Source: Chloroflexota bacterium
GTDB lineage: Bacteria > Chloroflexota > Dormibacteria > Dormibacterales > Dormibacteraceae
Assembly (NCBI GenBank): GCA_005880795.1
Contig: VBGP01000007.1
Span: 60,067 to 124,066, forward strand
DNA: 64,000 nucleotides
Direction: 5' to 3'
Shown here: positions 37,938 through 47,418 of the stretch, piece after piece
Layout of the letters: each line of letters opens with the position of its first letter
How positions within the stretch are numbered: the first letter of the stretch is position 1
Translations under genes and position numbers: made by a program
Notes under the pieces: generated by a model
Databases searched by the model: none
What the model was told of the DNA's origin: nothing
Seen by the model: the letters and a program-made list of their open reading frames with translations, nothing else

Positions 37938-39437
37938 CTAAGAGGCGCTGAGGTCGGCGAGGCGGTGCATCAGCGGCGCCATCGCTCTGTACGCATCGAC
38001 GTAGGCCGCGTGATAGCCCTGGTAAAGGCGCTGCCGCTCTGGGTCGGGCGCCTCCATGTCCAGATGCATTCGGACCACCGAGCATGCTTCGAACACATCC
38101 GCGTAGACCCCGCCCGCCACGCCCGCGAGCAGAGCGGCTCCGAAGGCCGGGCCCTCTTCGTTGTCGACGCGATGCACCGGCCGCCCGAACACATCGGCCT
38201 GCATCTGGCGCCACAGGCGGCTCTGTGATCCCCCACCTGTTGCGCGAATCTCAGTGATCGGCACACCGAGCTGTTCCATCAAGTCGAGGGAATCCTTCAG
38301 GCTGTAGACGACGCCCTCCATCACCGCACGCGTGAGGTGAGCCTGCGTGTGGCGCAGGTTGAGGCCGACGAACGCCCCCCTGGCGCGCGGGTCGAGGTGC
38401 GGGGTCCGCTCGCCGGTGAGGTAGGGCAGAAAGAGGAGACCTTCAGAGCCGGCCGGTGCCTTCGCGGCCAGCGACGCCATCACCTCGTAGTCCTGTCCTC
38501 CCGTGGCCTCCCCCCACCAGCGCAGCGAGCCGCCCGCCGACAGCGTGACGCCCATCAGGTGATACCGACCCGGCACCGCGTGGCAGAAAGCGTGGAGCCG
38601 GCCCCTGGGGTCGATGCGAGGCGTCGCGCTGTCCGCAAAAACCACTCCACTCGTGCCTATCGACGAGCTGACCAGGCCCTCGCGCACTATCCCGTTTCCA
38701 ACCGCCGCCGCCGCGTTGTCGCCCGCACCCGCGGCCACGGCAAGACCAATGGGCAGCCCGGTCGCCGCGGCGGCCGTGGGCGTGATGTGGCCGGCGACGT
38801 CGGGACCTTCATGCACCGCGGGCAACCAGGATGGGGGAATCTCGAGCGCCGACATGATCTCTCCGGACCAGGCACGGCGATTCAGGTCGAGCAGCAGCGT
38901 GCCCGATGCGTCCGAGGCATCGGTCGCGTACTCACCGGTCAGGCAAAGGCGGATGTAGTCCTTCGGCAGAAGAAGGTGGTGCACGCGGGCGTAGGACGCC
39001 GGCTCCTGCTCGCGCAGCCACAACACCTTGGGCGCTTGAAATCCGGTGATCGCGGGGTTGCCCGTGATCTCGATCAGCCGGGCGGCGCCGACTTTCTCGG
39101 TGATGGTCCGGCACTCGTTCTCGGTCCGCTGGTCGCTCCACAACAGGGCCGGGCGGATCACGCGATCGCCTTCGTCCAGGAACACCGACCCGTGCATCTG
39201 CCCCGTCAACCCAAGCGCCAACGGCGGATGCGGAAGCCGGGAGACGACACGCTTCAGAACGTCCTGGCTCGCGCTCCACCACTGTTGGGGGTCTTGCTCG
39301 GTCCATCCCGGACGCGGGACCGAGAGAGGATAAGAGGCCGAAGCCGAGGCGACAACGTTGCCGAGAAGGTCGATGGCGACCGCACGCGCTCCGCTCGTTC
39401 CGATGTCCAGCCCGATCAGCGAACCAGGCCTGATCAC
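37938..39437 (-). CDS. xylB: Xylulokinase
   Basis: FGGY kinase: GLDIGTSGARAVAIDLLGNVVASASASYPLSVPRPGWTEQDPQQWW; GLTGQMHGSVFLD; ITEIRATGGGSQSRLWRQMQADVFGRPVH. Confidence 0.92.
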   Translation of the reverse strand: MIRPGSLIGLDIGTSGARAVAIDLLGNVVASASASYPLSVPRPGWTEQDPQQWWSASQDVLKRVVSRLPHPPLALGLTGQMHGSVFLDEGDRVIRPALLWSDQRTENECRTITEKVGAARLIEITGNPAITGFQAPKVLWLREQEPASYARVHHLLLPKDYIRLCLTGEYATDASDASGTLLLDLNRRAWSGEIMSALEIPPSWLPAVHEGPDVAGHITPTAAAATGLPIGLAVAAGAGDNAAAAVGNGIVREGLVSSSIGTSGVVFADSATPRIDPRGRLHAFCHAVPGRYHLMGVTLSAGGSLRWWGEATGGQDYEVMASLAAKAPAGSEGLLFLPYLTGERTPHLDPRARGAFVGLNLRHTQAHLTRAVMEGVVYSLKDSLDLMEQLGVPITEIRATGGGSQSRLWRQMQADVFGRPVHRVDNEEGPAFGAALLAGVAGGVYADVFEACSVVRMHLDMEAPDPERQRLYQGYHAAYVDAYRAMAPLMHRLADLSAS

Positions 39438-42160
39438 CTCTCGAGCTTCAAGGTCAGGATCTTGAACGGCCCCAGGTCCACCTCGATCTGCTCATCGCGC
39501 ACCTCAACCTCCTCCAGGTTGCGCTCCAGGAGGTCGCAACGGTGAGCTTGCCGCGCGGGCAGCGTGGTCTTGAGGCGGGCGTGGCACGGTCTCCCCCACG
39601 CCTCGTAGAGACGGACGATCGTCGCGTCTGAATCCTCGGCGCGCTTGATCGCCTCGACGATCACCTGGCGGGTGTCTATCTCGATCAGCGACCGCGATGC
39701 TCCGGCCGCCAGGTTGCCATGAGCGGGCAGAAGCGGAGAGCTCAGGTCCTCGGCAGCCTCGATGACCCCGGCCTCTCGGAAATCTCCCGGATGCGGCATC
39801 AGGGCATACGTGAACTGATGGTCGCCGAGGTCGGCGGTCGGGTCAGGATGCGTCGGTCCCCGCAACAGGGAGAGCCGCATCACCGACCCGTGGATGTCGT
39901 AGCCGTGCTTGCAGTCGTTGAGAAGCGCGACGCCGTAATCGCCGTCGCCCAGGTCAGCCCAACGCTGAGCGCATACCTCGAACATCGCCCTCGCCTGGCT
40001 CGTGTCGCCGTGCGTCGGCCGGTGGAGGTGGCCGAACTGGACCTCGTAGGTCGCCTCGCGTGAGCTGACCGTCACCGGAAAGGCGACCTTGAGCATCTTG
40101 TGCCGTTCCTGCCAGTCGACGAACGTCTCGAAGCGAAGTACGCGTGAGCCGGCGTCGAGCGACATGACCTGGACGAGCCTCGAATCACCGAACTTGCGCG
40201 TGAAGGCAAGCACTCCGCGGAGTCCGCCCCGCAGCCTGGCCAGCTCGAAGGCTGTCACGTCGGCGAAGGAATCGCGGTACCCGGCGTCGAGGTCCCACGC
40301 GTCCCATCGCGTCGGATTGTCGTCGTGCAGCTGGAGCAGATTCCCGGGCGCGCTCAGCACTTCGCGATCCGCTGCGTTGTCCCAGATCGAGGTCAGCACC
40401 GCGCGGTCGTCCCATTCGACGCGGAGCAGCTCGTTCTCCATGCTGTGGTCGGTGACCGAGACGGCGGGTTCGCTCGTGCGCCCAACGACAACCGCCCACC
40501 CGCACGAGGGCGCCTCGATCCGGGCGTACTCGCCGTTGATGTTGACCAGCTCGGAGCGCGGATGAGAGGTCGAGTTGAATGCGACAAGGGATTCGCCCTT
40601 GCCCACGCTGGCGGACATGGCTGCGTCAGTGATCTCACCAGCGCGCTCGGTGACATGCTCGAGGTCGCGCTCCGCCTCCTCGTAAACCCAATCGATGCTC
40701 GAGCCGGGGAGGATGTCGTGGAACTGGTTGAGCAGGAGGGATTTCCACAAGGCCTCCAGCTCACCCGACGGATAGACGCCGCTCGCCACCGACCACATCT
40801 CCGCCTCCCGAAGCGACTGCTGCGCCCGGCGGTTCAGCCGCTTGGTCCGCGACTGGCTTGTGTATGTGCCGCGGTGCAGTTCGAAGTACAGCTCGCCAGA
40901 GACCGTCGCGAGGTCGTGCGCATCTCGTGATGCCTGGTCGAAGAAGTCTGCAGCCCGTCCGATATCGACTCCGAGGTGGTGGGCCGACTCGATCATCTCC
41001 GCCTGCGGACCGCCTCCTCCGTCGCCCCAACCGAACAGGTAGAGCGATCGGTTCGAGCTCTGGCCGTCCTTGAAGTTATGGACGCTCCTCTCGACTTCTT
41101 CGCGACTGAAGCTGCCGTTGTACGTGTCGGCGGGCGGGAAGTGGGTGAAGATGCTGGTGCCGTCGATCCCCTCCCACATGAAGGTGTGGTGCTCTGGCTT
41201 GTTGGTGTCGTTCCACGAAAGCTTCTGGGTGAGGAAGAAATCGCAGCCGGCCGCGTAGATGAGCTGCGGCAGGTTGCCCGGGTAGCCGAAAACGTCGGGC
41301 AACCAGAGGATCCTGGTCTCGTACCCGAACTCCTGCATGAAAAAGCGCTTGCCGTGCAGCAGCTGACGCACGAGCGATTCGCCTGAAGGCAGGTTGCAGT
41401 CCGCCTCGACCCACATCGCGCCGACCGGCTCCCAGCGGCCGGCGGCTACCTTCTCCTTTATTCGGCGGTAGATGTCGGGGTACGACTCCTTCATCCATGC
41501 GTATTGCGCGGGTTGGGAGGCGGCGAACACGTAATCGGTGTACTCCTCGATCAGGGCGAGCTGCGTCGACCAGCTGCGCGCGACCTTTCGCTTCGCCTCA
41601 CGGATCGGCCATTCCCAGGCCGTGTCGATGTGGCCATGGCCGACGGATGTGATCTTGTGTGATGGGTCGAGCGGGCTTTCGTCGCTTTCCGCTTCGACTG
41701 CCGGGCGCGAGGTCAACACCGCCTGGCGGAGGACGAATGCGGGCTCGGGCGATGCACGAAGGGCGATCATCGATGGGGCGGGCTCTGATCCCTGCTCCGT
41801 CGCTCGCGGATTGGCCGCGGCCTCGAGGTAGAAGTCAATGTCAGGTCCCTCGACGGGCAGCCACCGGTGGTTGGAATCGACCCCACGCCAGGGTTTGCCG
41901 TCTTTCCAGGCCAGCGCCTCGCACGTAAACCCGGCCGGCCCGTCGTAGCCGAGGTCGAACTGCGCGCCCAGCCTGCGCCCCGCCCACGACTCGGGCACCT
42001 TGCCCTGGACGTGGAACCATGTCGTGCTCCATGGCGGACCCCAGGCATCGCCGGCTGCGATCGGCGTGAAGGTGCCGCGCAGCGCGTCGGCGTAGCTGAT
42101 CGGTTCACCCCGCACGCAGAACGCTGTCAGCTGAAGAGGCCGGTTTTGCTCCTCACTCAC
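39434..42160 (-). CDS. Glycoside hydrolase family 38 alpha-mannosidase
   Basis: SVGHGHIDTAWEWPIREAKRKVARSWSTQLALIEEYTDYVFAASQPAQYAWMKE; MWVEADCNLPSGESLVRQLLHGKRFF; LWLPDVFGYPGNLPQL. Confidence 0.95.
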   Translation of the reverse strand: MSEEQNRPLQLTAFCVRGEPISYADALRGTFTPIAAGDAWGPPWSTTWFHVQGKVPESWAGRRLGAQFDLGYDGPAGFTCEALAWKDGKPWRGVDSNHRWLPVEGPDIDFYLEAAANPRATEQGSEPAPSMIALRASPEPAFVLRQAVLTSRPAVEAESDESPLDPSHKITSVGHGHIDTAWEWPIREAKRKVARSWSTQLALIEEYTDYVFAASQPAQYAWMKESYPDIYRRIKEKVAAGRWEPVGAMWVEADCNLPSGESLVRQLLHGKRFFMQEFGYETRILWLPDVFGYPGNLPQLIYAAGCDFFLTQKLSWNDTNKPEHHTFMWEGIDGTSIFTHFPPADTYNGSFSREEVERSVHNFKDGQSSNRSLYLFGWGDGGGGPQAEMIESAHHLGVDIGRAADFFDQASRDAHDLATVSGELYFELHRGTYTSQSRTKRLNRRAQQSLREAEMWSVASGVYPSGELEALWKSLLLNQFHDILPGSSIDWVYEEAERDLEHVTERAGEITDAAMSASVGKGESLVAFNSTSHPRSELVNINGEYARIEAPSCGWAVVVGRTSEPAVSVTDHSMENELLRVEWDDRAVLTSIWDNAADREVLSAPGNLLQLHDDNPTRWDAWDLDAGYRDSFADVTAFELARLRGGLRGVLAFTRKFGDSRLVQVMSLDAGSRVLRFETFVDWQERHKMLKVAFPVTVSSREATYEVQFGHLHRPTHGDTSQARAMFEVCAQRWADLGDGDYGVALLNDCKHGYDIHGSVMRLSLLRGPTHPDPTADLGDHQFTYALMPHPGDFREAGVIEAAEDLSSPLLPAHGNLAAGASRSLIEIDTRQVIVEAIKRAEDSDATIVRLYEAWGRPCHARLKTTLPARQAHRCDLLERNLEEVEVRDEQIEVDLGPFKILTLKLER

Positions 42161-42182
42161 CCAGGAAGGCGAGTATGACGAT

Positions 42183-43499
42183 TCAAATAGCGGCGAGCTG
42201 CAGGGCGCGGGCGGTGAGAGCGCTCACGACATCGCCGACGATCAGCGTCGCCGGCGCGTCGATGTGGGCCGTGTCAGCCATGCGCGCGATGTCGCCGATC
42301 GAGCCTTCCACGCTGCGCTGGTCCGGCCAGGTCGCCTTGCTGACCAGCGCTGCAGGTCGAGCACGTCCAACCACGCTCCCTATCTCCGCGGCGATCTCGG
42401 CGAGATTTGCGCGGGCCATCATGACGACGAGGGTATCGCTGGCGGCGGCCAGGTCGCGGAGCCTGGTCATCGACTCCGGGCCTTGAGCAGTGGTGATTGC
42501 GACCGACGATGCGACCCCCCGCAGCGTGGCCGGGACGCCGATCGACTCACCCGCTGCAAGGGCTGAGGTCACCCCGGGCACGACCACGACATCCACGCCC
42601 GCCGCGAGAAGATCGCGCATCTCCTCGCCACCTCGGCCAAAGACAAAAGGGTCACCGCCCTTCAGCCGCACCACGACGCGACCCGCGTGAGCCAGCTCGA
42701 TCATTCGGGCGGTGATCGCATCCTGCTCCGCGCTTTCGGAGCCGCCCCGCTTTCCGACCGGTTCGAGAATCGCCTGTGGACCGCACAGCTCGAGCGTTGC
42801 GGGCGAGATGAGGGCATCGTGCAGCACGTGGTCCGCGTCCGCCAGCAGCTCGCGGGCTTTGACCGTGATCAGGTCTGGGTCGCCCGGTCCCGCTCCGACG
42901 AGGGCGACCTGCCCGGAGTGCTCGGCGCCCGGCCGGGCCAGAATCGCCGCGCGCGCCGCTGCCTGGTCGGCGTGGCCGGAGCGCAGGAGCCTGAGCACGT
43001 CCGAGCTGATGAGCCGGCGGTACACCTTGGACTGTTCCGCGATCGGCACGCCGCGCTCGCGGAGCTGGCGGCGGATTCGGCCCACCAGCGCGGTGAACGG
43101 CCCCCACTCGCTGCCCAGCCAGCGCTCGAGCCGGGCCCGGAGGGCGGACGCCAGGAATGGGCTCTCACCGGAGGTCGAGATCGCGATCAGGAGGGGATCG
43201 CGGCGCACGATCGCGGGCGCGATGAACCGGCATTGCGCGGGGCGGTCGACGACGTTGATCAAGATGCTCGCCTCTTCCGCCTCTTCCCATGTCTGGCCAT
43301 TGATCTCGGGGTCCTCGCTTGCATCCACCACCAACCGCGCCCCGTGCAGGTCGCCAGGTTTGTAGTCGCGGGATGCGATGACCCGGACCAGCGCCCCGGC
43401 TTCACGGAGGCCGGCCGCTTTCTCGATCGCGAACTTGCCGTCGCCGACCACGATGCAAGGCTGGCCCGCCAGATCCAGAAAAACCGGGTAGTACCTCAC
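42183..43499 (-). CDS. cysG: Siroheme synthase: precorrin-2 dehydrogenase fused to uroporphyrinogen-III C-methyltransferase
   Basis: N-terminal [30 protein letters not shown]-terminal [56 protein letters not shown]. Confidence 0.93.
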   Translation of the reverse strand: MRYYPVFLDLAGQPCIVVGDGKFAIEKAAGLREAGALVRVIASRDYKPGDLHGARLVVDASEDPEINGQTWEEAEEASILINVVDRPAQCRFIAPAIVRRDPLLIAISTSGESPFLASALRARLERWLGSEWGPFTALVGRIRRQLRERGVPIAEQSKVYRRLISSDVLRLLRSGHADQAAARAAILARPGAEHSGQVALVGAGPGDPDLITVKARELLADADHVLHDALISPATLELCGPQAILEPVGKRGGSESAEQDAITARMIELAHAGRVVVRLKGGDPFVFGRGGEEMRDLLAAGVDVVVVPGVTSALAAGESIGVPATLRGVASSVAITTAQGPESMTRLRDLAAASDTLVVMMARANLAEIAAEIGSVVGRARPAALVSKATWPDQRSVEGSIGDIARMADTAHIDAPATLIVGDVVSALTARALQLAAI

Positions 43500-45142
43500 G
43501 CGCTCGCCTCTTGCTTGGATGCTTCCAGCAGCACGCGGGCCACCTCAGGCCGGGTGAATTCCACCGGCAGGTCCGATCCCCCCTCCAGCAGCTTGCGCAC
43601 CGCGGTGCCGCTCAGCGTCCGGTGCAGCTCCTTGGGATGCGGGCATGTTCGGGTCGAGGCCATGCCACCACACGAGGGGCAGTAGAAGGTGTGCTCGAAG
43701 CGAAGGATCTCGATCCCGAGCTCGCCGGGTTTGTAGCCGTCGAAAATCCGATGCGCGGCGTAGGTGTCGTAGTAGCTTCCGACGCCGGCGTGGTCACGCC
43801 CGACGATGAAATGGGTGCAGCCGTAGTTGCGCCGGACGATGGCGTGGAAGACCGCCTCTTTTGGTCCCGCGTAGCGCATCCACGCGGGATTCGTCGCCAG
43901 CAGGGCGCGGTCGGCCGGGAAGTAGCCGGCCAGCAGCTCCTCGTAGCAGCGCATGCGCACCGAGGCCGGGATGTCGTCGCTCTTCGTCTCGCCAACGAGC
44001 GGGTGCAGCAGCAACCCGTCGACGATCTCGAGCGCCACCTTCTGGAGGTATTCGTGGGCGCGATGCACCGGGTTGCGCGTCTGGAAGCCAACCATCGTCT
44101 GCCACCCGCGCTGAGCCTTGACCTCGCGCACCTGCACGGGTGTCAGGTCGAACTCCGGAAAGCCGGATCCCGGTCGAGCCAGCGCGACGACGTCTCCGGC
44201 GAGCGCCCAACGGCCGGACTCCTTGAGCACGCGCACGCCGGGATGCGCGTCATCCTCGGTTCCGTAGACGGCCCGCGCTTCGCGCAGGTGCTCCGCTTCA
44301 TAGGCGTCGGTGATGCTGAGGATGCCGACGGGCTTGTCGCCGCAGAAGAGCGCCAGCCGGCTTGCGGAAGGGACCTCTTCTGTGCGGAGGACGATCGGGA
44401 TGGTGAACGGGATGCCGCTCGCGAGCCTGCCGTGCTCGATCACAGATTCGTAGTCGTCGCGCCCGATGAAACCGTCGAGCGGTGAGAGGGCGCCGGCGGC
44501 CAGCATGAAGATGTCGGACAGCTCGCGCTGCCCAACCTGCAATCGCGGCAGCTCCCTGGCCTCGGCTCGGAGCTGCTGCAGCTCGTCGCCCGAGGGCAGG
44601 CGTTCCGGCACCTGCCGCGGCAGGTGGCCGAGGCGCTCCAGCTTGTCGATCACCCTTGCCACCGACTCGCCCACGCTCTCCTTCGACGTATCGCACGTGA
44701 CCTCAGGTCGAAGCGGCTCTTCGTACGGGTCGCTCACACCGGTGAAGTTGGCGATCTCGCCGGCGATCGCCTTGCGGTAAAGGCCTTTGACGTCGCGCTC
44801 GACCAGCGTGTCCAGCGGGCAGCGGGCGAAGACCTCGACGAAGTTGGGCGTCTGGCCGCGCACCTCATCGCGCACGTCACGGTAGGGGGAGATCGCCGCG
44901 GTGATCGCAACTCCGCCGCTCCGCGCGACCAGGCGCGCTACGTAGCCGATGCGACGGATGTTGGTGTCGCGGTCCTCCTTGGAGAAGCCCAGTCCTTTGG
45001 AGAGGTGGGTACGGACCTCGTCGCCGTCGAGCAGCTCGGCGTGGCGCCCGCGACGCGCGAGCTCAGATTGGAGCGCGGTCGCGATCGTGGATTTGCCCGC
45101 GCCGGACAACCCCGTGAACCAGACGACGAATCCCCTGGTCAT
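43496..45142 (-). CDS. Bifunctional APS kinase (N-term)/ATP sulfurylase (C-term)
   Basis: [16 protein letters not shown]...[35 protein letters not shown]; sulfurylase [62 protein letters not shown]. Confidence 0.95.
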   Translation of the reverse strand: MTRGFVVWFTGLSGAGKSTIATALQSELARRGRHAELLDGDEVRTHLSKGLGFSKEDRDTNIRRIGYVARLVARSGGVAITAAISPYRDVRDEVRGQTPNFVEVFARCPLDTLVERDVKGLYRKAIAGEIANFTGVSDPYEEPLRPEVTCDTSKESVGESVARVIDKLERLGHLPRQVPERLPSGDELQQLRAEARELPRLQVGQRELSDIFMLAAGALSPLDGFIGRDDYESVIEHGRLASGIPFTIPIVLRTEEVPSASRLALFCGDKPVGILSITDAYEAEHLREARAVYGTEDDAHPGVRVLKESGRWALAGDVVALARPGSGFPEFDLTPVQVREVKAQRGWQTMVGFQTRNPVHRAHEYLQKVALEIVDGLLLHPLVGETKSDDIPASVRMRCYEELLAGYFPADRALLATNPAWMRYAGPKEAVFHAIVRRNYGCTHFIVGRDHAGVGSYYDTYAAHRIFDGYKPGELGIEILRFEHTFYCPSCGGMASTRTCPHPKELHRTLSGTAVRKLLEGGSDLPVEFTRPEVARVLLEASKQEASA

Positions 45143-45996
45143 GCCTCTCCTCCGAGTAGTCCCCAGCGTTGCCGGACCGATCGGTCGACGGCACCAAAGA
45201 GGCTGTCGATGACGACGCCGATGACGAAGATCACGATCATCAAGGCGAGCAGCTGCTGTGTGTCTAGCAGGTTTCTTGCCAACTGAAGCTGCGTCCCAAT
45301 TGAGGTCTGGTTGCCTGCGACGACGAGCAGCTCAGCCGACATGAGGCTGCGCCACGCAAATGCCCAACCCTGTTTGAGACCACCGACGAACGCAGGGAGC
45401 GCAGCCGGAAGGACGACGTGGCGGTACAGTCGCAGACCGTCGGCTCCCATCGCGCGACCGACTCGGATCAGCATGGGGTGTACCTGGTCGATCCCACTCA
45501 AGAGACCTGCGGCGATGGCCGGCGCAGCGCCCATCAAGACGACGAGCGTGATCGCACCTTCGCTGCGCTGCAGCAATAGGAGGGCCAGGGGGAACCACGC
45601 TATGGACGGCATCGACTGAAGGCCAACCAGCAGGGAACCCACCGCTCTGCGAGCGAGCTTGACCCGCGCTATGAGAATCGCGACGACGGTCCCGGCTCCT
45701 GCCGCGATTGCGTAGCCGAGGGCGGCACGACGCAGCGTCATCCCGATTCCGGCGTAGAAGTCCAGATTGCGGAGGTCGCCGGCGAGCCGCTCCAGAACTG
45801 GCCACGGCCCGGGCAGCGCCGACTGCGGTCGCCAGCCGGACCATACGATGAGCTGCCAGATCGCGACCGCAAGAACGACCGCGCCCAGCTTTGGCCAGAG
45901 GTTTGACCACACTCGAGCGGCCGATTTGCGAACCGGATGCGGTCCGGTTCGCGGAACCTCTGACATCCGAAGTTCAGACGTGAGCTCAGCGGCCAT
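45139..45996 (-). CDS. Sulfate/sulfonate-type ABC transporter permease (SsuC/TauC-like)
   Basis: [101 protein letters not shown]. Confidence 0.9.
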   Translation of the reverse strand: MAAELTSELRMSEVPRTGPHPVRKSAARVWSNLWPKLGAVVLAVAIWQLIVWSGWRPQSALPGPWPVLERLAGDLRNLDFYAGIGMTLRRAALGYAIAAGAGTVVAILIARVKLARRAVGSLLVGLQSMPSIAWFPLALLLLQRSEGAITLVVLMGAAPAIAAGLLSGIDQVHPMLIRVGRAMGADGLRLYRHVVLPAALPAFVGGLKQGWAFAWRSLMSAELLVVAGNQTSIGTQLQLARNLLDTQQLLALMIVIFVIGVVIDSLFGAVDRSVRQRWGLLGGEA

Positions 45997-46750
45997 TCGA
46001 CATCTCGTGCTTGAGCCGGTCTGTGATGCGGCCCGCGATCACTGCAAGCTCAGGCGAGTCAAGGCTCCGCGGGCGGGGCAGGTCGATCGGCACCTCGTGT
46101 GCCACGCGACCCGGCCGGCTCGTAAGAACGATCACTCGATCGCCGAGCCGCACGGCTTCGCGCGCATTGTGGGTGACAAAGAGGATGGTCAGGTGGCTCT
46201 CCGTCCAGATCCGTTCCAACTCTTCGTGCAGGAGGTCGCGACTGATCGCGTCCAGCGCCGCGAACGGCTCGTCCATCAGGAGCACGTCCGCTTCCTGAGC
46301 CAGGGCACGCGCGAGCGCGGCGCGCTGTTTCATGCCGCCCGAGAGCTCGTGGGGCCTCCGCCTTTCGAACCCGGCAAGGTGCACGCGATTCAGCAGCTCG
46401 TGGGCAACCTTTTGTCTGGCAGATGCCTTGACGCCTCGCAACTCCAGCGCCAACTCGACGTTGCCTGCGGCGGTCAGCCAGGGCAGTAGAGCCGATTCCT
46501 GAAAGATCAGCGCCACGCGCCCGTGGACGTGGGCTCGTCCACCGGACGGTCGATCGAGGCCCGCCAGGACATTGAGCAGCGTGCTCTTGCCAGACCCAGA
46601 TGCGCCCACGACGCAGACGAACTCGCCACGCTTGACCTCGAATGTCGCGCCGTCAAGCGCCAGCATCACCTGATCGCCGTGAGGAAAGGCGACGGTGAGC
46701 CGCTCGACGCTGAGCGCGTGCTTGTCGGAAAGGGCCATCACGTTGCTCAC
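45986..46750 (-). CDS. Sulfate/sulfonate-type ABC transporter ATP-binding protein (SsuB/TauB-like)
   Basis: VVGASGSGKSTLLNVLAGLDRPSGGRAHVHGRVALIFQESALLPWLTAAGNVELAL; HELSGGMKQRAALARALAQEADVLLMDEPFAALDAISR; GTG 46750 (overlapping cysH stop) or ATG 46738; N-terminal ORF extension to 47116 is shadow. Confidence 0.9.
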   Translation of the reverse strand: MSNVMALSDKHALSVERLTVAFPHGDQVMLALDGATFEVKRGEFVCVVGASGSGKSTLLNVLAGLDRPSGGRAHVHGRVALIFQESALLPWLTAAGNVELALELRGVKASARQKVAHELLNRVHLAGFERRRPHELSGGMKQRAALARALAQEADVLLMDEPFAALDAISRDLLHEELERIWTESHLTILFVTHNAREAVRLGDRVIVLTSRPGRVAHEVPIDLPRPRSLDSPELAVIAGRITDRLKHEMSNGR

Positions 46751-47418
46751 CGCACCAGCCCCTGGTAATGCAGACCGCACTCTTTCACCTCGTTGTGCTC
46801 CCACCACCAGCGGCCTGCCCTTTCGTCCTCGCCTGGCGCGGTCGCGCGAGTGCACGGAGCGCAGCCGATCGAGGTGTATCCACGGTCGTAGAGCGAGTGG
46901 TACGGGAGCTCGTTGTCGCGGATGTAGTCCCAGACGTCTGCCTTCGACCAGGACGCCAGCGGAGCGATCTTGGTGATTCCCTTGTGTTCTGGATCGAGGG
47001 AAACGACCTGGGTGTTCGCCCGAGTCGCCGCCTGCTCGCGGCGCAGGCCGGTGACCCAGGCGTCGTACCCGCCGAGCGCTCGGTCGAGCGGACGCGACTT
47101 TCGAACATCGCAGCACAGCCGCCTCATCTCGACTGCCCGGTAGAAGAGGTGGCTGCCGTTCGCCGCGACCATCTGCCCCACCTCATCCGCGTCCGGGGTG
47201 ACGACCTCGATCTCGATCCCGTAGCGATCGCGGACGCGGTCGATCATGTCGTGCGTCTGGGGCGGCAACCGGCCCGTGTCCAGCGTCAGCACCCGCAGGT
47301 CGGGACGGATTCGAGACGCGATGTCGATGATCACCGACGACTCGGCCTGGAAGCTCGCGACGATCGCGACCCGCGGGAACGTGTCGTAAGCCCAGCGCAG
47401 CGTTGCCTCGGCGCTCAT
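46747..47418 (-). CDS. cysH: Assimilatory APS/PAPS reductase with [4Fe-4S] cysteine motifs
   Basis: RRLCCDVRKSRPLDRALGGYDAWVTGLRREQ ... SIGCAPCTRATAPGEDERAGRWWWEHNEVKECGLH (CC...CxxC plus C-terminal ECGLH). Confidence 0.93.
   Translation of the reverse strand: MSAEATLRWAYDTFPRVAIVASFQAESSVIIDIASRIRPDLRVLTLDTGRLPPQTHDMIDRVRDRYGIEIEVVTPDADEVGQMVAANGSHLFYRAVEMRRLCCDVRKSRPLDRALGGYDAWVTGLRREQAATRANTQVVSLDPEHKGITKIAPLASWSKADVWDYIRDNELPYHSLYDRGYTSIGCAPCTRATAPGEDERAGRWWWEHNEVKECGLHYQGLVR

Noticed and set aside
38337-39545. 402-aa plus-strand ORF
   Set aside because: Antisense to xylulokinase and GH38.
46751-47116. N-terminal extension of the SsuB-like ORF
   Set aside because: Overlaps cysH in another frame; low-complexity Arg-rich sequence.
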